From NCBI RefSeq assembly GCF_902702935.1, contig NZ_LR738855.1, positions 2,232,001 through 2,296,000 of the forward strand: a DNA stretch of 64,000 bases, read 5' to 3'. This DNA comes from Corynebacterium rouxii. GTDB taxonomy: Bacteria; Actinomycetota; Actinomycetes; Mycobacteriales; Mycobacteriaceae. The notes under the pieces were generated by a model. It searched no databases, had not been told where the DNA came from, and saw nothing but the letters and a program-made list of their open reading frames with translations. The position numbers were made by a program, and so were the translations under genes. The first letter of the stretch is position 1; every line of letters begins with the position of its first letter. Shown here in pieces: positions 56,784-64,000 of this stretch.

Positions 56784-58304
56784 TTAGTTTTCCCAGTTGT
56801 AGGTGCGTTCGACTGCTTTGTTCCATTCGGCAAGGAGTTCGTCGATCTTGTCGGCGTCCATCTTGGCGTGCCAGGTTTTGTCTACTTCGTTCATGCTGCG
56901 GAGTACGTCGAGGCTGTCCCAGTAGCCCACGCCGAGGCCGGCTGCGTAGGCTACGCCGGTGGCTGTGGTTTCGATGTTCTTGGGGCGGGTGACGTCGGAT
57001 CGTAGGACGTCGGCTTGGAATTGCATGAGTAGTTCGTTCATGACCATGCCGCCGTCGACACGCATTTCGGTGAGTTCTACTCCGGAATCCGCGACCATGG
57101 CATCGATCACTTCGCGTACTTGGTAGGCGGTAGCTTCGAGCACTGCGCGGGCGAGGTGCTTGCGGTTGGCAAAGCGGGTCAGGCCCACGATGACCCCGCG
57201 GGCGTCGGGGCGCCAGCGTGGTGCGAATAGTCCGGAGAATGCGGGAACGATGTACACGCCACCGTTGTCCGGTACTTCGCGTGCGAGGTTTTCGATGGCG
57301 GGCGAGTTCGGGATGATTTGGAGGTTGTCGCGTAGCCATTGGACGAGCGAGCCACCCATGGCGACGGATCCTTCAAGGGCATAGACCGGTTTTTCGCCTT
57401 CGAGTTGGAAACAGACGGTGGTGAGCAAACCATTTTCGGAATGCTTCGGGGTTTTGCCCGTGTTCTCTAGAAGGAACAACCCCGTGCCGTATGTACATTT
57501 GGCGTCACCTGGGCGGAAGCATGCCTGTCCGAACATTGCGGCTTGCTGGTCGCCGAGGATGGCGCGGATCGGAACACCAGCTAGTGATCCACGAGCACGT
57601 ACTTGGCCAAAGTTACCAACTGAAGGACGAATCTCTGGCAACACCTGCATCGGAATGTCCAACGCGGCACATAGTTCCTCATCCCATTGCAGGGATTCCA
57701 GGTCCATGAGCAGGGTGCGGGAGGCATTGGTTACGTCGGTGGCGTGAACGGCGGGTTGACCGTTGTCGCCCTCGGCACCGCCGGTCAGGTTCCACAACAA
57801 CCACGTGTCAATGGTTCCGAAGAGCAAATCGCCGTTCTCTGCTAGTTCGCGGGCACCCTCGACGTTGTCCAATATCCACTTGAGTCGAGGGCCCGCGGGG
57901 TATGAGTTGATGAGCAGACCGGTACGTTTCTGCCACCGGGCAGGGTCGCCTTGGGCTAACTCCGAGCAGATGGAGTTAGTGCGGGTGTCCTGCCACACAA
58001 TGGCGTTATATATGGGCTCACCAGTAGTTTTGTTCCAGACCACCGTGGTTTCACGCTGGTTTGTTATGCCTACGGCCACGATGTCTTCACGGGAGACGTC
58101 GCTTTCAGCGAGTGCTGTCCCAACGGCTTGACGAGTGTTGGCCCAGATTTCCATTGGGTCGTGCTCTACCCAGCCTTTTTGGGGGAAGATTTGTTCGTGT
58201 TCGTACTGGCCAACGCCTACTTGTTGGCCGTTGTGGTCGAAAATGATGCAGCGTGTCGACGTCGTTCCTTGGTCAATCGCAGCAACATACTGTGGTTGAT
58301 TCAT
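56784..58304 (-). CDS. glpK: Glycerol kinase
   Basis: FGGY-family kinase of 506 residues, glycerol plus ATP to glycerol 3-phosphate. N-terminal phosphate motif: [20 protein letters not shown]. Further family signatures are [40 protein letters not shown] and [13 protein letters not shown]-terminal ATP site: [23 protein letters not shown] 58304 follows AAAGGGA. It is the last gene of a glpD-glpF-glpK operon and ends at a strong terminator. Confidence 0.96.
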   Translation of the reverse strand: MNQPQYVAAIDQGTTSTRCIIFDHNGQQVGVGQYEHEQIFPQKGWVEHDPMEIWANTRQAVGTALAESDVSREDIVAVGITNQRETTVVWNKTTGEPIYNAIVWQDTRTNSICSELAQGDPARWQKRTGLLINSYPAGPRLKWILDNVEGARELAENGDLLFGTIDTWLLWNLTGGAEGDNGQPAVHATDVTNASRTLLMDLESLQWDEELCAALDIPMQVLPEIRPSVGNFGQVRARGSLAGVPIRAILGDQQAAMFGQACFRPGDAKCTYGTGLFLLENTGKTPKHSENGLLTTVCFQLEGEKPVYALEGSVAMGGSLVQWLRDNLQIIPNSPAIENLAREVPDNGGVYIVPAFSGLFAPRWRPDARGVIVGLTRFANRKHLARAVLEATAYQVREVIDAMVADSGVELTEMRVDGGMVMNELLMQFQADVLRSDVTRPKNIETTATGVAYAAGLGVGYWDSLDVLRSMNEVDKTWHAKMDADKIDELLAEWNKAVERTYNWEN

Positions 58305-58322
58305 TGGTGTGGTTCCCTTTCA

Positions 58323-59063
58323 CTACAGCACTACAGTGGCCAGCACTCCACAGAAGACTGCGGCGAGCATGGGGCCAACGATCGGAACCCAGGCATAGCC
58401 CCAGTTCGCGGATCCTTTGTCTTTAATGGGCAGCACGAAGGCGTACATCAGGCGGGGGCCGAGGTCACGCACAGGGTTGATGGCGTAGCCGGTCGGTGTG
58501 CCTAGTGACAAGCCTATGGCAACGATCACGAAGGCGACTGCGAAATAGGTCATGGGACCTAGGTCGCCGCCGGTGGGGCCGAAGAAAATGAACAGCAGCA
58601 GCACGCAGGTGCCGATGAACTCGGTGACCATGTTCCACCCGTTCTGATTGTGGGCGGGGCCGGTGAAGAAGATGCCGCCGGTGGTGCGGTTAGCTCCCGT
58701 AACGTTTCCGTTTTCGTCGATGTTGTTGGCGTCGAAAAGCTGCTTGAATGTCAGCCAGCACAGGATCGCACCAAACATGGCTCCGAGGAATTGCCCGAGA
58801 ACATAGCCGCCTACCAGGTTCCATGGTGTGCTGCCTTTGATCGCCAGCGCGATAGTGACCGCTGGGTTGAGATGGCCGCCGCTGGGGCTTGCCACTGAGG
58901 CACCAACGAATACCGCCATGCCCCAGCCGAAAGCGATAAGCACCCAGCCAGTGCCTTTGCCTGCAGAGGTGCGCAGGCTGTTGACGGCGCAAACGCCGTT
59001 ACCGAGGAGAAGTAGGAGGGCTGTGCCCAAAAACTCCCAGCCGAATGCTTGTAGGGCGGTCAT
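58323..59063 (-). CDS. glpF: Glycerol uptake facilitator (aquaglyceroporin)
   Basis: MIP-family channel of 246 residues with six helices. The two NPA boxes are GHLNPAVTIALAIK (first) and YAINPVRDLGPRLMY (second; NPV for NPA, with Asp after Arg as in glycerol channels). It lets glycerol enter passively, driven by GlpK. Its ATG overlaps the glpD stop by one base (TGATG), so translation is coupled. Confidence 0.93.
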   Translation of the reverse strand: MTALQAFGWEFLGTALLLLLGNGVCAVNSLRTSAGKGTGWVLIAFGWGMAVFVGASVASPSGGHLNPAVTIALAIKGSTPWNLVGGYVLGQFLGAMFGAILCWLTFKQLFDANNIDENGNVTGANRTTGGIFFTGPAHNQNGWNMVTEFIGTCVLLLFIFFGPTGGDLGPMTYFAVAFVIVAIGLSLGTPTGYAINPVRDLGPRLMYAFVLPIKDKGSANWGYAWVPIVGPMLAAVFCGVLATVVL

Positions 59064-60796
59064 CAGTTATCACCTGACACATCCACATAGCTACGCACCG
59101 CGGAGCCTGCCACGATGTGCTCGTTGGCGGCTTTGTCGGTGAGCTCCTTCTCGGCGGCAATTTCGGCGGACACGCGGTCGGTGAACGCGGTGACCTCGGC
59201 GGCGGTGCGCTCAGCGTCCCAGCCAAGGTAATCGGCAACCAGCTCGGCGATGGCGGGAGCTGCGGCAACGCCACGGTCGGCGTATTCGATGCCGGCACGT
59301 AGGCGACGTTCCACGATGTCCTCGACGTGCAAGGCACCCTCGTGAGTGACGGCGTAGACGGCCTCTGCTTTGATGTAGCCCGGCGCACCTGGGATGGGTT
59401 CGAGCAACTCAGGCTTGTCGACGCTCGGTTCTAGGACCTCATGGACGAGGGAACCGTAGCGGCCGAGCAGGTGCTCGACGACGTCGACCGTGGTGCCGAA
59501 GGCGCGGGCAATGCGTGGTGCTTGGTTTTGTAGGGCATGGTAGCCGTCGGCACCGAGGATCGGGGTGCGTTCCGATTCCGAGGCTGGTACACGGAAGTCC
59601 AAGTCTTCGGCGGCGAGGTCGACTGCGTCCTTGCCGATCACACGGTAGGTGGTGTACTTACCGCCGGCGACGGAGACGAGTCCTGGCATGACCTTTGCAA
59701 CGGCGTGGTTGCGCGACAACTTGGTGGTGGTGTCGGATTTGCCGGAGAGCAGTGGGCGGAGTCCGGAGTAGACGCCAACGATGTCGGAGTGTTGGATGGG
59801 TCGGCGGACTCGTTGGTTGACCTCGTCGAGGATGTAGTTGATGTCGGCGGCAGTTGGTGCAGGATCTGCGCGGTTGAGGTCCCAGTCGGTGTCGGTGGTA
59901 CCGATGATCCAGTATTCACCCCATGGGATCACGAAGAGCACGGATTTTTCGGTGACAAAGCACATGGCTGCGTCAGCATCGAAGACGTTCTTTGGTACCA
60001 CGATGTGCACGCCCTTGGATGCGTGGACCGAGAAGGGGCCGTTGCCGCCGGCGAGCTTTTCAATGTGGTCGTTCCATACGCCGGTGGCGTTGATGAATAC
60101 CTTGCCGCGAATGGTGGTTTGTTCGCCGGTGTCGGTGTCTTGGAGGATGGCACCGACCACGCGGTTGCCGTCTTTTTCAAAGCCGACTACTTGGGTGGAG
60201 GGGCGAACATCTGCGCCGAGTTCGCCGGCGGTGCGTAGGACTGTCATGGTGTGGCGGGCGTCGTCGACAAGCGTGTCAAAGTAGCGGACGGATCCGACCA
60301 CAGCGTCGTCTTTTAGTCCTGGGGCCATGGCGAGTGTTCCCTTACGGGAGTAGTGCTTTTGCATGGGGACTGATTTTGCGCCACCCATGAGGTCGTAAAG
60401 AGTAAAGCCGCCGAACATCATCACCCGTTCCCACACGTGGTGTGTGAGGGGGAAGAGGAATTTCAGCGGCTTGACCAGGTGTGGTGCGAGCGTGGACATG
60501 TTGAGTTCGCGCTCGTGGAGGGATTCGGCCACCAGCTTGAAGTCCAGCATGGCGAGATATCGCAGGCCACCGTGGAACATTTTTGATGATCGTGAGGAGG
60601 TGCCGGCTGCGAAGTCTCGGGACTCTACGACGGCCACTTTAAGGCCGCGGATGGCTGCGTCGAGGCCTGCACCTGCGCCGACGGAGCCGCCACCGATGAC
60701 GACAACGTCGTATTCTTCTTCACCGAAGCGCTGCCAGACGTTCTGGTAGTAGTCGGGGTTGAATGTGCAATGGGATTTCGTGGTCATAGTTGCCAC
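59063..60796 (-). CDS. glpD: Glycerol-3-phosphate dehydrogenase, FAD-dependent
   Basis: Respiratory GlpD of 577 residues, oxidising glycerol 3-phosphate to dihydroxyacetone phosphate at the membrane. FAD motif VVVIGGGSVGAGAGLDAAIR near residue 30, second signature KMFHGGLRYLAMLDFKLVAE, and RPLLSGKSDTTTKLSRNHAV in the substrate part. A C-terminal helical domain (residues about 420-560) is present. ATG 60796 or 60787. First gene of the operon; the 190-base gap upstream contains its promoter and the terminator of the acyltransferase gene. Confidence 0.95.
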   Translation of the reverse strand: MATMTTKSHCTFNPDYYQNVWQRFGEEEYDVVVIGGGSVGAGAGLDAAIRGLKVAVVESRDFAAGTSSRSSKMFHGGLRYLAMLDFKLVAESLHERELNMSTLAPHLVKPLKFLFPLTHHVWERVMMFGGFTLYDLMGGAKSVPMQKHYSRKGTLAMAPGLKDDAVVGSVRYFDTLVDDARHTMTVLRTAGELGADVRPSTQVVGFEKDGNRVVGAILQDTDTGEQTTIRGKVFINATGVWNDHIEKLAGGNGPFSVHASKGVHIVVPKNVFDADAAMCFVTEKSVLFVIPWGEYWIIGTTDTDWDLNRADPAPTAADINYILDEVNQRVRRPIQHSDIVGVYSGLRPLLSGKSDTTTKLSRNHAVAKVMPGLVSVAGGKYTTYRVIGKDAVDLAAEDLDFRVPASESERTPILGADGYHALQNQAPRIARAFGTTVDVVEHLLGRYGSLVHEVLEPSVDKPELLEPIPGAPGYIKAEAVYAVTHEGALHVEDIVERRLRAGIEYADRGVAAAPAIAELVADYLGWDAERTAAEVTAFTDRVSAEIAAEKELTDKAANEHIVAGSAVRSYVDVSGDN

Positions 60797-60933
60797 ACTC
60801 CTTCTTTGCTTCCGAGGTTTGCCCCAACCCTACTGAACCGTAAGTTAGGCAGACTAGACCCTCAGAGCAAATTTTTTAGTTTCGGAGATAATAACAACTG
60901 GTTGCAGGTGGTATAACCAGTGGTGGTGGCAGC

Positions 60934-60971
60934 AAAAAACGGGCCGCGCGATATACACCACACAGCCCGCT
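60934..60971 (-). terminator. Intrinsic terminator of the PlsC-like gene
   Basis: Arms near CGGGC (60940-60944) and GCCCGCT (60965-60971), with T6 on the minus strand (A6 at 60934-60939), 12 bases beyond the stop codon at 60983. The stem is short, but place and T-run agree. Confidence 0.65.
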
Positions 60972-60982
60972 AACCCCGCAAT

Positions 60983-62815
60983 TTACACACTTTCAGGGGT
61001 AATAAAGTGCTTGTCTAAGAAATTAATTACCCCGTCTTTGTCCGGACGATCGCACCACTGCGCAGCCTCCCGCAACACCACCACCGGTGCCGACACCACC
61101 GCAACACGACGCCCCGCACGCGCCAACGCATCCACCTCCGACGCATCAGCGGCACACACCAACGCCTCATCCCAGACATCCCCCACACACGCCTGCACAG
61201 CCGCCTCAACAGAAGCCTCGGATGAAACAATCACACAACGATCCGACTCCCCCGGCAACGGAACAACCCGCACCACCTGCGATAACTTCTGCCACGGCTC
61301 CGGATCAGCCCCCAAACCAGACACAACGCCATGATGGGAATCCTTCCATTCCACATCAAGCCCCACACCATCCGCACACTCTTGCACAGCCACGCGAAGC
61401 TCATCGGAAACCACACACTCATACAACACCGAGACATCTGTGGCACTCACCTTGGCGGCCACCGCACCAGCGCTAACACTGACCCAGACATCCGCACCCG
61501 ACTCCTGTGCCACCTGACGCGCAAGCGCCACCCCCCGATCCATGCCACTGATCGTGGTCAACACCACCGGACGCTGCTGCGCCAACGCTGCCACTTTAGA
61601 CAGCGCCGACGGCGACAGCGTGGCCTCAGGATACGTAGCCACCGCACCATCAGCACTCAACACCAGCACACGCGGCAACTCAGCCTTCGGCGCATCCTTA
61701 CGCTGCGGCAAGCGATCCAACAACATACTGACCTGCGCAGTTGCCTGCACCACCACAGGATTCACCTGGCTGGCAGTCACCGCCTGCCCATACAGATCCG
61801 CAACACTACGACGCAGCTGCTCACCGGCATCCATCACACGGTCTTTGCCTTCCTTCGCGCCAGAGACAACCTCCTCAACGAACTCGTCGACAGTGTCCTT
61901 CAACACCGACAACGCCTTACCTGTATCCGCCTTGGTGACCACCTCCCTGTGCAACACATCCTCCACACGGTGACGGGCAGCGTCGACAGCATTCGCGCCT
62001 GCCTTCGTCGCCTGCGTAATCCACTCCGTCAGCTGCGCAATCTCCTCCGTCAGCACCCGCACACGGCGACGCTCTTGCTCCACCTTCTCATCTTCCACCT
62101 GGGCTTCGTCGAAAGTCGGCGCACCGCCACCCAACCGCGCCGGCGCCCACAATGCACCAGGAGTAATAGGCTCCTCCGCCTGATAATCAGACCACACCTC
62201 CTCGAGGCCCGCGATCATCCGACGACGCAACTCCTGCGTTGCCTCATTCACATCGCCCTCGGGATACCACGCCGGGAACACCTTCATATGGATCGGCGAA
62301 CCAGGATGGATCAGATTCTTCTTATGCCCCTTAGTCCACACCCGCTGCGACCCCACCACCATCACCATGATGATCGGAACCCCCGCCGCCTGCGCCATAC
62401 GCACAGCACCCGGGCGCAACGTCTTAATCTCAAAGCTGCGCGAAATCGTCGCCTCGGGGAAAATGCCCACCAATTCCCCCTCTTTGAGCATGTCCACCGC
62501 CTGGTCAAAAGCCGCGGTGCCGTCGATACGGTCCACAGGAATATGACGCATCTCCCGCAACAACGGACCAGCAACCGGATGCTTAAACACATCCCCTTTA
62601 GCCATGTAGCGAACATACCTACGGAACTTCCTAAACGGATATCCCGCATAAATAAAATCCAAGTACCCCGTGTGGTTAATCACCACAACAGCGCCGCCAG
62701 ACTTTGGAACATTCTCCTCGCCCGAAATACGGATCTTGATGCCCTGGGCAGCCGTGATCGCGCGCACAGCACCAATTATGTTGAGGTACAAAAGATCTTG
62801 GAACATGCCTGCCAT
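60983..62815 (-). CDS. PlsC-type acyltransferase with long C-terminal region
   Basis: A 610-residue protein. The N-terminal 220 residues are a glycerolipid acyltransferase: the HX4D motif in VINHTGYLDFIYAG (H52, D57), then EGELVGIFPEATIS and PIIMVMVVGSQRVW. It probably transfers acyl groups to lysophosphatidate or related lipids. The middle (residues 240-330) is a charged coiled coil. The last 220 residues resemble a HAD-like fold (VLVLSADGAVATYPE, with the first Asp followed by GAV) that may be inactive. The gene is 12 bases downstream of a HAD hydrolase gene. Confidence 0.8.
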   Translation of the reverse strand: MAGMFQDLLYLNIIGAVRAITAAQGIKIRISGEENVPKSGGAVVVINHTGYLDFIYAGYPFRKFRRYVRYMAKGDVFKHPVAGPLLREMRHIPVDRIDGTAAFDQAVDMLKEGELVGIFPEATISRSFEIKTLRPGAVRMAQAAGVPIIMVMVVGSQRVWTKGHKKNLIHPGSPIHMKVFPAWYPEGDVNEATQELRRRMIAGLEEVWSDYQAEEPITPGALWAPARLGGGAPTFDEAQVEDEKVEQERRRVRVLTEEIAQLTEWITQATKAGANAVDAARHRVEDVLHREVVTKADTGKALSVLKDTVDEFVEEVVSGAKEGKDRVMDAGEQLRRSVADLYGQAVTASQVNPVVVQATAQVSMLLDRLPQRKDAPKAELPRVLVLSADGAVATYPEATLSPSALSKVAALAQQRPVVLTTISGMDRGVALARQVAQESGADVWVSVSAGAVAAKVSATDVSVLYECVVSDELRVAVQECADGVGLDVEWKDSHHGVVSGLGADPEPWQKLSQVVRVVPLPGESDRCVIVSSEASVEAAVQACVGDVWDEALVCAADASEVDALARAGRRVAVVSAPVVVLREAAQWCDRPDKDGVINFLDKHFITPESV

Positions 62816-62827
62816 GTTACGGGGTTG

Positions 62828-63655
62828 CTACCCCTGCAGCCACTCCCGCACTACCACCGCAATGCCTCCTTGATCGTTCGTCGGTGCCACCACATCAGCA
62901 GCACGCTGCAACTGATCGCACGCATTTCCCATCGCAACGCCAGTGCCCGCCCAACGAATCATCTCAAGGTCATTGGGCATATCGCCAAACGCAATAGCAT
63001 CCGCAGGATCCACACCAAGGTCTTGTGCCACCACATCCAAGGCCGAGGACTTATTCACCCCAGGCTGCATAACCTCCAACAAACCATCCGACATGGAATA
63101 GGTCACATGTGCCACATCTGCGGGTACCACGGGGGCAACCAAGCGGTGCATCTGCTCCGATGTCAGCGCATCATTGCGCAACAACAGCTTCACAGCAGAA
63201 CGCGCTAACACCTGATCAAGCTCCACTGTGGAATGCTCAATAGACTCCCACGAGTGCACAAAATCTGGGGTCACCACGAAAAGTTCGCCAGACATGTCGT
63301 GGGCAGACACCCCTGCGCGTTCAACTCCCACACCGCAACCGCCAACATCGCTCAGCGCCTCACGCGCAACGCGCACCACCGTGCGCATGGCGTCGGGGGC
63401 AAGCTCACGACGATGTGTAATGCGATCACGGGCGGGATCATAAATCACCGCACCATTCGCGCAAACACACAGCGTAGGTGGGGTATATAACTGATCGATG
63501 ATCGGGTGGATCCAGCGCGCAGGCCGCCCCGTGGCCACAACGAACGAAACCCCAGCACGCTGGGCAGCCGCAAGCGACTCCTTCACCGCACTGGGGATTC
63601 GTTCCCGAGAGTCGATGAGCGTTCCGTCGATATCACTGACAATAAGTGCGCTCAT
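62828..63655 (-). CDS. HAD-superfamily hydrolase, Cof type
   Basis: A 275-residue phosphatase of the Cof/IIB group: motif I IVSDIDGTLIDSRERIP (D8, D10), motif II VVATGRP, motif III lysine in SSALDVVAQDLGVD, and motif IV AFGDMPNDLEMIRWAG. Substrates of such enzymes are small phosphorylated sugars or cofactors; the exact one is not known. It lies 29 bases downstream of serS and 12 bases upstream of the PlsC-like gene, all on the minus strand, so they may share a transcript. Confidence 0.87.
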   Translation of the reverse strand: MSALIVSDIDGTLIDSRERIPSAVKESLAAAQRAGVSFVVATGRPARWIHPIIDQLYTPPTLCVCANGAVIYDPARDRITHRRELAPDAMRTVVRVAREALSDVGGCGVGVERAGVSAHDMSGELFVVTPDFVHSWESIEHSTVELDQVLARSAVKLLLRNDALTSEQMHRLVAPVVPADVAHVTYSMSDGLLEVMQPGVNKSSALDVVAQDLGVDPADAIAFGDMPNDLEMIRWAGTGVAMGNACDQLQRAADVVAPTNDQGGIAVVVREWLQG

Positions 63656-63684
63656 CGCTCTCCTTGCATATTTTCGCTGAGAAA

Positions 63685-64000
63685 TTACTTCTTTGGCTCG
63701 AGTACTTCCTTGCCCACGAATGGACGCAGTGCCTCAGGAACGATCACGGAGCCATCAGCCTGCTGGTTGTTCTCAAGGATAGCGACCAGCCAACGAGTGG
63801 TAGCCAACGTACCGTTCAGGGTTGCTGCGGTGTGTGCCTTGCCGGACTCGTCACGGTAGCGGGTGCGCAGACGACGAGCCTGGAAGGTGGTGCAGTTCGA
63901 GGTCGAGGTCAGCTCACGGTAGGTGTTCTGGGTTGGAACCCATGCCTCGGTGTCGAACTTGCGGGCAGCAGAGGAACCAAGGTCGCCACCGGCGACGTCG
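63685..64000 (-). CDS. serS: Seryl-tRNA synthetase, C-terminal part (5' end outside window)
   Basis: The last 104 codons of SerRS: class II motif 3 region [39 protein letters not shown] and the end [13 protein letters not shown] before TAA 63687-63685. The stretch [18 protein letters not shown] is the known serine-pocket signature of SerRS. The gene continues beyond the window. Confidence 0.95.
   Translation of the reverse strand, partial: DVAGGDLGSSAARKFDTEAWVPTQNTYRELTSTSNCTTFQARRLRTRYRDESGKAHTAATLNGTLATTRWLVAILENNQQADGSVIVPEALRPFVGKEVLEPKK

Noticed and set aside
61331..63208. A 625-codon plus-strand frame opposite the PlsC-like and HAD genes.
   Set aside because: Arg/His-rich composition typical of an antisense shadow, spans two real genes and has no ribosome-binding site.

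Overview
The window is chromosomal DNA from a mycolic-acid-bearing actinobacterium, most likely a Corynebacterium of the diphtheriae/ulcerans/pseudotuberculosis group. The signs are a complete accD3-pks13-fadD32 mycolate cassette, trehalose corynomycolyltransferases, an arabinogalactan cluster (aftB, ubiA, glfT2, glf, aftD end), an MmpL3/CmpL1 transporter, a CP40/EndoS-like secreted endoglycosidase and moderate GC. The species call is an inference from gene content.

Layout. (1) 1-16110: an envelope block in the order known around mycobacterial mmpL3 (Rv0204c-Rv0236c): aftD 3' end, two small cell-wall-anchored-looking surface proteins (one frameshifted), a TmaT-like acyltransferase (frameshifted at a G7/C7 tract), a DUF3068 protein, a polytopic membrane protein, a GT4 glycosyltransferase, an MtrP-like methyltransferase, PEP carboxykinase, trmB, a NYN protein, cmpL1/mmpL3 and two membrane genes. 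(2) 16111-18348: a low-GC insert with IS3 debris, a small membrane protein and the GH18 endoglycosidase. (3) 18419-37697: a long minus-strand mycolate/arabinogalactan block: accD3, pks13, fadD32, a cutinase-like protein, a lipoprotein, cmtA, cmtB, aftB, ubiA, two PAP2 phosphatases and glfT2. (4) 37737-43670: choline to glycine betaine module (betB, betT, betA). (5) 43794-56500: an accessory zone interrupted by glf and a PGRP amidase. It holds an HTH/PIN pair, a decayed surface adhesin, an AbiEi-like regulator behind a 46-bp palindrome, a fused and broken siderophore transporter, an antitoxin with a truncated RelE, nested dead IS3/IS256 elements, and an EndoU-like toxin/immunity pair bracketed by two solitary CRISPR-like repeats. 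(6) 56784-64000: glycerol operon glpD-glpF-glpK, a PlsC-type acyltransferase, a HAD hydrolase and the serS 3' end.

Together, fadD32, accD3 and pks13 build corynomycolate, the TmaT/MtrP/CmpL1 group modifies and exports trehalose monomycolate, CmtA/B transfer it, and GlfT2/UbiA/AftB/AftD/Glf build the arabinogalactan that carries it.

The most unusual features are the repeat-bracketed toxin/immunity cassette, the homopolymer frameshift in the TmaT-like gene, and the large palindrome upstream of the AbiEi-like gene. No rRNA or tRNA gene was recognised.
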